A stretch of 64,000 bases of DNA from Notospermus geniculatus (taxonomy: Eukaryota > Nemertea > Pilidiophora > Heteronemertea > Lineidae), in assembly GCA_002633025.1 (NCBI GenBank), contig NMRB01000096.1, positions 330,376-394,375 on the forward strand. Direction: 5' to 3'. The stretch's first letter is position 1, and each line of letters begins with the position of its first letter. This document shows, one piece after another, positions 18,647 to 28,663 of this stretch. A model generated the notes under the pieces. The model did no database searches and had not been told where the DNA came from. It worked only from the letters and a program-made list of their open reading frames with translations. The translations under genes and the position numbers were made by a program.

Positions 18647-21076
18647 ATATATTATTATTATTATTATTAGACCAACACATTTACAAGAGTTTGTTTACAA
18701 TATAGTATAACGATGGCCAGGACACAAACAAGGCCTCTTGTGGCCGCTGGCGTTTGTGCCCTTGCATACATAAGTAAATGCTACCTGTATAGAAACAATT
18801 TACAAAGAGAAAGAGAATAAGGAAAAACCAACTGACACCAAGACATTAAAAGTTTGCATTACGAGAATTACAAGTATAACCAACTGACACCAAGACATTA
18901 AAAGTTAGCATTACGAAAATTACAACTGTAACAATTTGGAACGGTACAATCAACTTTATACGCAGCTAGTATAGTATTTTTATAATATTGTGAAAAACCT
19001 TGAATGCTGTGTGTATGAAGTTTATCAGTTATACAATTTGGGAGGGAATTGTGTAGTCGAGCAACGCTGTATCTAGGAATAAATTTTGCATAATCATGTC
19101 TCGTTAAAGGTAAAGCTAAGTTATTGTTATTTCTCGTGCCATAGGTATGGATTTCATGATTCTGGGTGAAGTAGTCACGCTGGAAATAGGTAGGGAGATC
19201 ATTATTGAAGTACTTAAATAGAAATTTCATTTGGACGACGGAGTGTAGATCTGGAAGTTTCAGCAATTTATAGAATTTGAAGAGAGGTTCCGTATGGGCA
19301 AGACGATGACTTCTGGTGATCGTGCGGACAGCTTTTTTCTGTAGTTTTAGGATGTCGGTACAATTATAGCCCCATGAAAGCGATTGGTATGTGAGATGAG
19401 GTGTGATGAGAGAATGGTAAATGGTAAGAAGTGTTTTTTGCGGAACAAAAAATTTTATATTGTTTAATATACCAATGACTCTGGATATTTTGGCTGATAT
19501 ATGTTTTTTATGTAACGACCAATTTAATGTATTACTCATGAAGAGACCAAGAAAGTTAAAACTTTCAACGCGTTCTAATGGAATTGTATCTATTCTTAGG
19601 TCCAAGGGGATAGGATTTGAACCTTGTCGTTCGTAAATCATATATTTGGTTTTCATAATATTTAATGACAATTTATTTGCTCTCAGCCAGTTTGTGATTT
19701 TGGAAAGTTCCTTATTAATAGTACGACTTAGTTCGTTAGGTTGAGAGAGTGATCCAAGTTGAGATAGTTCGGTTTCTAGTGTGGTGTCATCAGCAAACAT
19801 AATGAAGTTAAATTGGTCACTTGCGAGGTTCAGGTCATTAACATAGATTATGAAAAAGAGTGGTCCAAGGATCGAACCTTGAGGGACCCCGGTACTTATT
19901 GATTCGTATTTAGATGAGGTGCCAGCTAGATCGACATATTGTTGTCTGTTAGAGATATAGCTTCGAATAAGGTCAAGGGCGTGATCCGAGAGGCCATAAT
20001 GATTTAATTTTTGAAGCAAAATGTCATGATCTAAGGTGTCAAATGCTTTGGATAAATCCATAAATATAGCAAGTGACTTTTTACCGCTGTCTAATGACTT
20101 AGTTATTCTGTCTATCAATTCAGCTGCCGCTAGGTCAGTAGAGTGTTTGGCACGAAAACCATATTGACTTCCAAAAAATAAATTATTTGTGTCGAAATGT
20201 TTAACTAATTGGTTATATATAACTCGTTCATAGATTTTTGATATTGCTGGCAATAGAGAAATAGGTCGGTAATTATCGAAGAGTTTACTATCACCCTTTT
20301 TGAACAGAGGTAAGACCTTGGCTATTTTTAGCTTGTCCGGGAAAATACCTGTTTCGATTGACCGATTAAGTAATAAGGTCACGGCGCTTAATATTTCAGA
20401 TTTACACATCTTAATGAGTTTAGTGGACAGTCCATCCCACCCACTGCTGGGTTTTGCCTGTAGACCGTCAATTACCTTGGCAACATCTGTTTCGTTGATT
20501 GTTTGAAACATAAACGTTTTGTTCTTAGGGTTTTTTAGATATTCATTGAAAGTAGTTGGGGGAGCTTTGATGTTAGAAGAAAGTTTAGGACCAATGCCTG
20601 AGAAGTAGTTATTAAAACTATTGGCTATGGTGTTCTTGTCAGTTACCGTAGTATCGTTAATGAGGAAAGAATCAGGCAATTGTGATTTAGCAGGAGATTT
20701 ATTAATAATTGAGTTAATCGCTGACCATGTTTTTCTCGTATCATTACTGCATTTATCGAAGAGCTGAGAATAATGATTTTTTTTGGCATTGTTGATTAGT
20801 CTACGAAGAACTTTATTAAAGGTTTTTAGTTGTTCCGCTCTAATTTCATAAAGTTGACAGTTTTTTGGTGTATCTTTTAATTTCTTGTATAGCCTGTCAC
20901 GTTTAGTGATAGATTTGATCAATGCATTTGTGATCCATGGTGTCTTTTTATGTTTGTGTTTCTTTAGTTTTACTGTACGAAGAGGAAAATGTGTTTCTTT
21001 AGCATCGATAACTATGTTATGAAATGTATTGAAACTGGTGTTTACATAATCTGGTTTACAAAACTGGTGTTTATAT
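18647..21076 (-). mobile_element. 5'-truncated non-LTR (LINE) retrotransposon
   Basis: The element lies on the minus strand with a (TAA)n tail at its 3' end (18669-18648). Its 3' coding end and UTR include a roughly 50-bp tandem duplication (about 18820-18930). Its 5' end is cut within the linker before the RT domain. A near-repeat of AAACTGGTGTTTACATAATC at the 5' junction suggests microhomology or slippage. No endonuclease domain is present. Confidence 0.8.
18898..21076 (-). CDS. Reverse transcriptase of a Jockey/CR1-type non-LTR retrotransposon (partial, no endonuclease)
   Basis: An uninterrupted frame of over 700 codons ends at 18898. There is no Met start: the frame runs upstream through PWITNALIKS and KHKHKKTPWIT into the truncation point. 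RT landmarks counted from the LIKSITK segment are NYRPISLLP (about 217), MDLSKAFDTLDHD (288), STGVPQGSILGPLFF (343) and the catalytic FADDTT (376). A Cys/His tail CTVPNCYSC is near the C-terminus. In the family this enzyme copies element RNA onto nicked target DNA. The missing apurinic-type endonuclease means this copy cannot move alone. The intact frame indicates a recent insertion. Clade assignment beyond the Jockey/CR1 group needs a tree. Confidence 0.9.
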
Positions 21077-21314
21077 AATCTGGTGAATTCGCAGTATGAA
21101 AACGAACTTTGTCGTAAAGTTAACGTTTATCGCTTGATTTCTTAAACTCCCTATTGTTCAACGTTTGTAACGAGGAATTACGATAGTTTATGTTACAAAA
21201 GTAGATCAGTGTATCTAGGACGTTCATTCCCCCGGTTCATTCCGAGGACTCTTATAATTCTATTCACACGTATAGTCCATCAAAAAACAATGCAGTGGTT
21301 TGTCAGCATCTTAC

Positions 21315-21387
21315 CTCCGCATGTGTGCACAACCGAGATGAGCACGAACAGGGTTAAACCCATGATGGGCGTGAGTGACGTCATCAT
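21315..21387 (-). CDS. Lectin-like gene copy B: signal-peptide exon
   Basis: Acceptor TCTTTTCCAG sets the exon start at 21393. ATG-ATG at 21387 opens a frame encoding MMTSLTPIMGLTLFVLISVV, then HTCG, and ends in phase 1 at the GTAAG donor (21314-21310). The hydrophobic core GLTLFVLISVV is a classical signal peptide. Joining to the PAN exon completes a Gly codon. With the other exons the total is 1248 nt, 415 residues, if the lectin frameshift is ignored. The first ATG is chosen because it matches copy C and follows directly on the acceptor. Confidence 0.8.
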
Positions 21388-21636
21388 GAACTCCTGGAAA
21401 AGATACACCCTAAATCAACATCCTTCTGAACGCTTTCGTTACTGGTCAACCAATTGGCGGCAGAAAAATAACGTCCTTTCTCTGGTTTTCTTCTCGTAAA
21501 TGTAGGCCTGCTGCCGGATTGGATTGAGATAAATTGCCACCAAATGATAGGCTGGGGTCGGCCAGTATTGAAATGGTTAAGGACCTGTACCGCATAACTA
21601 CCGTTTCTACCAAATAGAAGTTGGCACCTACCTTAC

Positions 21637-21731
21637 TGTCAGTTCTGATTCCGACGATTCAAGTTCTACCTCCAAGTAGAAGTGTGACAAGAACCCTCGC
21701 TGCGAGAGGTTATAAATGCAACAACCACGTG
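21637..21731 (-). promoter_or_regulatory. TATA promoter, E-box and 5' UTR exon of copy B
   Basis: The minus strand shows CACGTG (21731-21726), then GCATTTATAACC with a TATA-like core (about 21718-21709), then an untranslated exon ending at 21637 with a GTAAGG donor. The 5' UTR intron is closed by the acceptor before 21393. Conserved with copy C at 1136-1244. Confidence 0.5.
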
Positions 21732-21917
21732 ATCAAAATGCTTTTTTGCCCTTGTTAATTTTGTTGTAATAAAATGAACAAATTTGCATATTTTGTTCTG
21801 ATGCAATCGTTAAGTGGTTGCACCTGGATCATCTCGTCAGGTTTTTTCCTGACGCGAGCCACCAATGCTTCATTTAGTTTTAGGTGTGACTGGGATCAAA
21901 GTCCCCTGGAATCAAAG

Positions 21918-22048
21918 GGTCGTATTCATAAAGCGATTCTATCGTTAGAACCCTCTTAGGCCGGTTCCAAGTACAGTGTTTGACGATACATGTACTTGGA
22001 ACCAGCCTAAGACGGTTCTAAAGATAGAGCCGCTTTATGAATACGACC
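21918..22048. repeat. Foldback element GGTCGTATTCATAAAGCG
   Basis: The arms GGTCGTATTCATAAAGCG and CGCTTTATGAATACGACC pair. Inner segments ACTTGGAACC/GGTTCCAAGT also pair. It is inserted in the dispersed promoter-region repeat. Confidence 0.75.
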
Positions 22049-22408
22049 TAGTGTTCAGCGAGGGATTAGAATATGGCTATAGAGACCATGACCATTCGAA
22101 TATAACCTACAATAGCGAGCTATTGTTTGGCGGACTTGCATTCCCAGGACGTTGGTTCCTATCACACCTGCACACTCTGCTTCCGTGTCCCTCCCCTGGT
22201 GGCGGCATCGGAAACCAATGCCAGTCAAGACTGGTATCCTGTCCAATCCACACATAGCCAGTGGTAGTAACTAGGCTAGACTGACACTACGTCGAAACCT
22301 TAACTGACAAAATGGCCGCCATCCTTTTCCTGGCCGCCATCCTTTTCCTCACTTAAGAAGTTCAACGCGCTGTGATAGCATCACCAACGCTTCATCAAGT
22401 ACGTACAT

Positions 22409-22555
22409 GCTACAGCCAACTCTTTTATGTGTAGCAGTGTAGGTAACATGCTACAGCCAACTCTTTTATGTGTAGCAGTGTAGGTAACATGCTACAGCCA
22501 ACTCTTTTATGTGTATAGGTAACATGCTACAGCCAACTCTTTTATGTGTAGCAGT
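22409..22555. repeat. Short tandem array, about 44-bp unit, four copies
   Basis: The unit is ACATGCTACAGCCAACTCTT followed by TTATGTGTAGCAGTGTAGGTA. The third copy is shortened by loss of AGCAGTG. Confidence 0.8.
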
Positions 22556-24273
22556 GTTTCCGTGCCTAATTGATAACCTAGATCATTCAAATGGGGAACC
22601 CGCACACTAACGTCACAACGTGGCGCTGCGAGCGATGTGACCGAAATCTCTTTTTTCTAACGTTATTTTCATTTATTTCTGGCGTGAAAATAAACCATTT
22701 GTGTTGGTCGCATGGCAGTTAAACTTACATCATCTTGTAGCAGATGAAATTTTCTTTTAAACTCATTAGTTTTTTCTTAAAATTAAGAGATAGCGATAAG
22801 GACAACGTCATTTGTGTCATTCTTCCTGTAGAAAAATGTACAGGATTTTTTTCCATGACGCAACGTCAATGACGTCGTTTCGGTACAATCGCTCGCAGCG
22901 CCGACCTGTCGGGATAAACCGCAGGGCGGGTTCCTCATTGGTCGTAGATTCGAACAGTCTTGTCGAACAGGTATGATCCGTATCAACACCTGCGATCGTG
23001 ATGAACCTCGCCAACAGGAATTAGCGCAGTGTGTAAACGGTGTACATGTACATGTACAGGTACATCGATTGTGTGAACGAGGTCACCATAATGAGATGCA
23101 CTACGACGGCGTTACGAAACCAAGTTAATACTGAAGCAGAGCGTCCGGCAGACTGTGACGTGGTTGGCCAAACTACATGTACATTACACAACCAAATATA
23201 CCTGGTAGCATTTGAAAATTTGATATAATTTAATACATCAGATGTTATGAACTATTTATTACAATATGACACATATATAGAAGGAAAACCATTACTTCAT
23301 CTACGTACATGTATATTGTATCAGGTGGAATTTTTCAATGAAATCAGGGAAATTTTTGTATCAGAATTATGCCTCCAAAGTTTTGTAAGCTGCCCAAAGG
23401 AAGTTAAATGACAATACATATCTTACCTATCACACGGTAATTAACTTCTACATCGCAAACCTGATTGCGAAAAAAGACTGCCCAGGGAAAAAACAGACAC
23501 AGCGTGATATTGCTGACGCATTAAGCATAATGAATTTGAATATCGAAGTATCATTGACAATCTGTCAGATTATGAAGTTGTGATAATTTATTCAAATCAT
23601 GTTGAACAACTCTATTTTGATGATCACCGAAGGCATGTGGGCGTAGGTGAGGCAAAAATGATCTAACAGCGTAGGTGTGTCGTGTGTTATAATACACAAG
23701 TGCTTCAGTTTTTTACATCTGTCTGCATTTCATACTCAGCCAATTTTTCAACACGGTTTCGACACGATTTGATGGCTGTGTAGGGCGTTTCAAACAGCTG
23801 TGTGCCGCCATATTCAACATCATGTTGAAAAACTTTGCTCATCCGATCAGTTTTTTACTGTCTGGCTGCCACACATCTGTCAGGAACTTTTGCGTCGACA
23901 TAAATTTGATTCGGTGTTAATCATCGTCAAAATCTATGATCCGGGGGTCGTCTTTCCACTGAAAACCAGTTGGATGAACGACACCAAAATCCCGACACGA
24001 GAAAAATTTGCTAAGCAAAATTTCACTCGACCTTGTGCTCAGCGAAAATTTCTCGTGTGTTGCAAATTTTTCGTGAGATTCCGTGATTTGCTCATTTACA
24101 TCATGTGACCATCTTTTCCGCTACGTATGTACAAAATGGCCGCCACTTTTTCAGTGTCTCGGTTCACAAGAGGCTGTCGCCAAAGCCATCGACGGCTCCC
24201 TGTATCTACGGTATACCTTCCCACTTGTTTTGTACTTGTACGGTAAAGGAACTTGACCCTCCGAAAGAGACTT
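22556..24273. other. No gene seen; partial inverted repeat
   Basis: About 22626-22660 (GCGCTGCGAGCGATGTGACC) pairs imperfectly with 22880-22905 (GGTACAATCGCTCGCAGCGC), so a diverged foldback is possible. Otherwise no supported feature. Confidence 0.4.
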
Positions 24274-24425
24274 CAGGGCCGTATTTAACTTTTTGGTCCG
24301 GGGGGGGGCAGAAGACCTCTTTGTGACATTTTTTGCCCAAATTCCGCATGAAAATCACGTTTTTTGGTTGGCTCAGGGGGGACAACTGCCCCCCTCGCCC
24401 CCCCCCCCTCTTTAAATACGGCTGG
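24274..24425. repeat. Foldback element CAGGGCCGTATTTAA with G/C homopolymer arms
   Basis: The left end CAGGGCCGTATTTAAC pairs with the right end TTTAAATACGGCTG. The arms include a G10 tract and a C9 tract. GACTT flanks both sides. It lies only 8 bp beyond the stop codon of the DEG/ENaC gene, so it would be in its 3' UTR. Confidence 0.65.
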
Positions 24426-24433
24426 ACTTCACA

Positions 24434-24606
24434 TTAAAATCGATGAACGTTTTCGATACATTCTGTTGTTTTCGTCATGTTTTTCCTGTTGCTTTTCCTC
24501 CTCGTTGAACAGATGAGGAAAATGCAACACCAGATTGTGTCAAGGACCTCGAACACTGTGAGACAGCTACCACCGATGAGTAGGCCCATGGAACCACCGA
24601 TGCTAC
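24434..24606 (-). CDS. DEG/ENaC channel, last exon: second transmembrane segment and cytosolic tail
   Basis: Minus strand; acceptor CTCTCACAG precedes 24606, phase 1 in, TAA stop at 24436-24434, 57 codons. The sequence SIGGSMGLLIGGSCLTVFEV then LDTIWCCIFLIC is the diagnostic TM2 region of degenerin/epithelial sodium/acid-sensing channels. It has the S-I-G-G-x-G-L lead-in, the G-x-S selectivity filter (here GGS) and the acidic L-T-V-F-E-V-L-D stretch. A short basic tail STRRKSNRKN follows. These channels are trimeric, amiloride-sensitive sodium channels gated by protons, peptides or force. The gating stimulus here is unknown. Confidence 0.88.
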
Positions 24607-24885
24607 CTGTGAGAGATGTGAAAAGAAAGAATAAACGTTTTTACCGCTACGTCACTGTAGTTCTTCTTCAGGGAAGAACAATCATGTGACCAGACAGGGT
24701 AGGGTCCTCGATCAGCTCAATCGCCAGCCAACCGTCACAGCTTGGCTTACATGTACATCACTCGCAGGGGATCTAAAAATATGTGCCTCTCGGCGAATTT
24801 GTTACTGAGCTAGATCCATGTTAAACAAAAATCCTGTTGTTAGCAGCAAAACTGATTTGTTAAATTCTGACACTGTTCAACTTAC

Positions 24886-24977
24886 TCAGGAGGGCCACGG
24901 CATCATAAGCAGGACTCTGTGCAACTTTGTCATATGACATGGTTCGAAAGAATACATCTATTCTCAGGAAATTATTC
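24886..24977 (-). CDS. DEG/ENaC channel, penultimate exon (pre-TM2 strand)
   Basis: 92 nt between acceptor CTTTTAG and a GTAAG donor (24885-24881); phase 2 in, phase 1 out. It encodes NNFLRIDVFFRTMSYDKVAQ then SPAYDAVALL. It matches the family pattern NxLxLxVxFxxLxYxxIxQxPxY immediately before TM2 (palm/wrist strand). Both junctions are exactly in phase, giving IYG-NNFLRI upstream and ALL-SSIGG downstream. Too short to be seen as an ORF, but this exon and the next identify the gene. Confidence 0.88.
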
Positions 24978-25027
24978 CTAAAAGAGGTATGATTACATGA
25001 TACATATGTACATTATCCTTATAATTT

Positions 25028-25130
25028 CATCCTGAGAATATCAGGCGTTCTTACTGCTCGCTTCCCTTCGTCACCGTGCGGTGACGAAGGGGCGAGCACT
25101 ATACATGTACGCCTGATATTCTCAGGATGA
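25028..25130. repeat. Foldback element TCATCCTGAGAATATCAGGC
   Basis: The ends TCATCCTGAGAATATCAGGC and GCCTGATATTCTCAGGATGA are perfect. The inner GCTCG..CCTTCGTCACCG/CGGTGACGAAGG..CGAGC also pairs. It lies in the DEG/ENaC intron between the long exon and the pre-TM2 exon. Confidence 0.75.
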
Positions 25131-25296
25131 CAATTTGTATCTGCGTGCATCATGTCTCGCATTGATCATTCTCAAACAAACTAACACTGGCTCTGTAATA
25201 TTCTGCATTATCCACTTATCTCGGCAAAGACGGCTCACCATCGATGACTGAACAAGGAAAAAGAATGAGAGGTGATACATGTAAAATATTTCTTAC

Positions 25297-26086
25297 CCGT
25301 AAATCGTGGCGATGTCACTGTTCTTCTGAAAGGAGGATAGCATGGATTCAAATCTTTTGAAGGTTTGTTCCAGCACCTTCGCCAAATCTGTTAATTCCAC
25401 ATCAGTCGCCGGAGCGAATGATTTTTCGAGATCAATGACATCACTCTTGTTTTTCTCCCTGGACCATTTTTCCCAGTCTAACTTCTTCATCAGCAATTCT
25501 CTACCATTTTGATTTACTCCAAAATCTGCTATTTTCGCGTCAATCATCATTGTATTCGTCACATTGTAATATCTTTGTAGGTTTCGTTTCAGTAGCTGAT
25601 AAAAAGATGCAAGATTGGTCAGCGACGAAGAAGTACTCCGAATTTTACTGGGGGTCTTATCCTTAGTACTAGGTAATGCCTGGGCAAGGAGATCGACACG
25701 GAGTCTCCTGTCTAATGCCTTTGATATAAATTTATCCAAGAGTTCATGAAATTCTTTCCTCCAGACCTTAAACTCTTCACCAGTAACATAGGAAGAAAAC
25801 AATTGGGGTTTGGATTTCTCTTGGTTGTCTTTGACGCGCATCATATCTTCATAGATTTTCCTTGCTTCAGTATTTTTAGCAATCAACTTGTTAGTAAACT
25901 CCTGTAAGTCTCTTGATGGCTTGTAGAACACATCCTTTATGATCTCCAAACGTTTAGCGCACAGTGCTTTCAACAATTCCGAGACTTTAGCATTCTGCTG
26001 CTGAAATGATTTCCAATCAATCTTTTTTGATGACTTAACCTGAATCAACGAAGTCAGTAGTTGGCTGAGATGGTTATCCAGAGTAT
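25297..26086 (-). CDS. DEG/ENaC channel: long helical, cysteine-poor extracellular exon (5' part lost in the N gap)
   Basis: A frame open for at least 263 codons from the N gap to a GTAAGA donor (25296-25291), exit phase 2, spliced to the pre-TM2 exon. The sequence is strongly helical and charged, with leucine-rich stretches such as LSQLLTSLIQV, VSELLKALCAKRLEIIKDVF, FHELLDKFISKALDRRLRVD and LAKVLEQTFKRFESMLSSFQ, and a single cysteine. Typical DEG/ENaC extracellular domains are cysteine-rich, so this looks like an expanded thumb/finger segment or a lineage-specific insertion. Open-frame residues distal to the gap (MTTRMDDWQ) come from a MITE, not this gene. Channel membership follows from splicing to the TM2 exons; the role of the helices is unknown. 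Confidence 0.75.
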
Positions 26087-26265
26087 NNNNNNNNNNNNNN
26101 NNNNNNNNNNNNNNNNNNNNNNNNNNNNNNNNNNNNNNNNNNNNNNNNNNNNNNNNNNNNNNNNNNNNNNNNNNNNNNNNNNNNNNNNNNNNNNNNNNNN
26201 NNNNNNNNNNNNNNNNNNNNNNNNNNNNNNNNNNNNNNNNNNNNNNNNNNNNNNNNNNNNNNNNN
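26087..26265. other. Assembly gap (179 N)
   Basis: A run of N separates the long DEG/ENaC exon from a pogo-like MITE fragment, so the exon's 5' border is unresolved. Confidence 1.
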
Positions 26266-26511
26266 ACCTGCCAGTCGTCCATCCTAGTCGTCACAGTGTC
26301 AGTGGGCTATCTGCTTACTAGTATCAGGCCAGGCTGGAGATGGTCTAGTCTGGTTTATTAAACGAAACATGGATAAAAAAGAAAATATGACACTCAGTTT
26401 ACTTCGGTCTGGATCGGCACTCATCGGGCCGATTTCGGTAAGGCGACCACCCCGCTAACGCGACCACTTTGGGTCTGTCCCGTGGGTGGTCGTGTTACCG
26501 GGGTTCCACTG
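26266..26511 (-). mobile_element. Fragment of pogo/Tigger-like MITE (other copy at 54206-54825)
   Basis: Nearly identical, inverted, to 54206-54451. It ends ACCGGGGTTCCACTG followed by TA. The other end lies in or beyond the N gap. Confidence 0.8.
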
Positions 26512-26770
26512 TAATTGCTGTATCAGCAATTTGTTGTTGTGACAACATTTACATTGCATTTTGTTTAGGATTTGAGATATCTTGCACCTCTACACTTTAT
26601 TTATTGTTTTCTTCACACTAGGGCCTATACCAATTACTAGTACCATCATTGTTTGGACTTCTGTACTGTTTCATAGTAACAAGGAACCTTACATGTAAGT
26701 GTATGCTGATGAAATCTGTTGACTGCTTTCACAAAAGGATAACAAATACTCCATTTGGAGTTGGTCCCAC

Positions 26771-26860
26771 CTTCACAAATGCATCAGACAGTTCTAGTAA
26801 TTGTTTGTGGAGTTCCTTACAAAATAAATTACCAACTGTTCCCATGGTACAACAAAATCC
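26771..26860 (-). CDS. Possible upstream exon of the DEG/ENaC gene
   Basis: On the minus strand a C/T-rich tract ending in AG precedes 26860. The frame encodes GFCCTMGTVGNLFCKELHKQ then LLELSDAFVK, and a GTGGGA donor follows 26771. The amphipathic helical style matches the long exon, and cysteines are present as expected for the extracellular domain. Phase with the next exon cannot be checked because of the gap, and the donor is weak. Confidence 0.25.
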
Positions 26861-26903
26861 CTCTCAGAAAGAAAGGGAGCACCAAACACTGATGCGGTTT
26901 TAA

Positions 26904-28663
26904 CTCAACCCCGCCTCCCATCCAGTAGAGGCATTTCATAATTGATGTTTATGAAACAATAACTACAATGATTATGATAAACGACTACAATCAGTCTTAT
27001 TATTGTCATGATAAAACTAACCGCCTCCCGATAATGTCAAAATGACGCTTATTTTTTCACCCCAGTTTTGTAATTGCAATGACTAAACGGTGTCATATAC
27101 CATTTCTCTGACAGATTACCGGTGCCTTAGTTTCCTGCAAAAAGCAGCTGCAATGAGAATACAACATTGCTGCAATATTATCATTTTATGTTTCTGGGGT
27201 GATGGAGAGCTGACGTTCATGCCATCTCAGTTGCCTTGTGTACACATGGACCCAAGTGAATGAGCCACACTGACTTCCTGACCGCTTTTGAGGTGCTCTT
27301 CATGGCTGAATGCCCAAGTTGAATTCTTTGTATTGCTGCATCGCTGAGGAAGGTTCTGTCATGTCTGTGGTAGTCTTGTGTAGACTATTGCTGACAACTT
27401 GGAGTTTGACGCTGATGCAGAATGCTGTTTCAGTTCAAAGGTTTCAACGGAAGCATCATGGCAAGAATCAATCGTTGACAACATTGATTGCCTGTTCTGT
27501 ATTCATTGGCTGCTGATGGAGGTGATGAAGCCAATTAAGGGTTCAATATTGTACCATTGTTGTGAACGCGTTGATGGCTGGCATCATCATAACGTTGAAT
27601 TATCCTCTGATTTCTCATTCCTGTGCATTGAAAAGTTGGTGCTCAACACTCTGTGACTTGAATTTGTGGCAGAAATTATCAGGAATTGTGTGTAGGCCAA
27701 GTCCAAGCTTCTAGGGTACAGCAAAATATTCGCAGTACGTAGATGTTACATGGTCTGGTGCTGCTGTGCAGGGTTTGGTGCCTTGTATTCTTGTAACAAG
27801 ACTTGCTGCTTTAGCTTCCTGCTTGGATGCATGTACACAGCCTCTTTTGGCTGCAGCTACGCTTTGCTGGTCACAGCCATGCCAGCAATGAGTAGAGTCG
27901 TGCTTTTTGACCCATCTGCCCACACAGTCCTTGAACTCCCTGAAGATGTGACACGTGGGAATGAAGTGGTACTCAAAGCCCAATGTATGGTACTCATTCG
28001 ATGGTGCTTGGTGAACTTGTTCCAATGATTACCATTGCTTTTCCACCTCTGGCAGTTCAGGGAAACCTCCGCACAAATTTCTGAAGCAGCTACATCCTGA
28101 AGGGGTTAAAATCAAAGCATGGGGAGGATTTGGAGGAGAATGGGAGAATGATTCTCTAGGAGGACAATCCTGGTGTTCAAACAATCAAGGTCCTCTAGTT
28201 GATAGTGTTGTTTCACAACCACAGCAAGAAGTGGTTCTCTGTCTCCTTCTTCGTAACACAGTCGATAGAACGAATCTGTGAAAAGGGTCTGAGGTACTGC
28301 GGACATGACATGATCAATTGGTTGCCATGGAAATCGGGTTTGTAGACAGAGAGAATCTGGGGATGCTGGTGTCGTGTGTGTAGTTGCTAAGGAACTTCAT
28401 TGCTGTTTCCACAAAATTAGTCAGCGAAGATGTCGAGGGTTTTGTTCACGGGGTTTGGCATGTTTGGTATTGAAAGGATGAAGCATCTCATCATGGTAGC
28501 AAACATGTTTAGTGAAAGTGCAGAGGAAGTGATGGCTTATTTTGCCAATTGTGTGTTGACTTTTACAGTGGGATTTTCGGCGGTTGAGTGCGGTGTGGGT
28601 GTGGTAGCATATGACATCAAAAGAAAACCGCAATTCATCTAGAAATGAATTGGGTAACGGCAA
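26904..28663. other. No coding exon recognised
   Basis: Unique-looking, AT-rich sequence with only short uninformative open frames. It lies between the DEG/ENaC gene and the first single-N duplication. Confidence 0.45.

Larger units (their letters stand above)
18579..21152. mobile_element. MITE split by a non-LTR retrotransposon
   Basis: The left half (18579-18647: GGGAGTTTTAAGAAATCAAA to TTGTACCGAAAATGCAATAT) and the right half (about 21077-21152: AATCTGGTGAATTCGCAGTA to TTGATTTCTTAAACTCCC) align to the reverse complement of the intact MITE at 11042-11190. The halves are separated by the retroelement. Confidence 0.75.

Noticed and set aside
26266-26294. N-terminal residues MTTRMDDWQ of the DEG/ENaC frame
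   Set aside because: They are encoded by the pogo-like MITE (also at 54206-54451) on the other side of an N gap, so they are not part of the exon.
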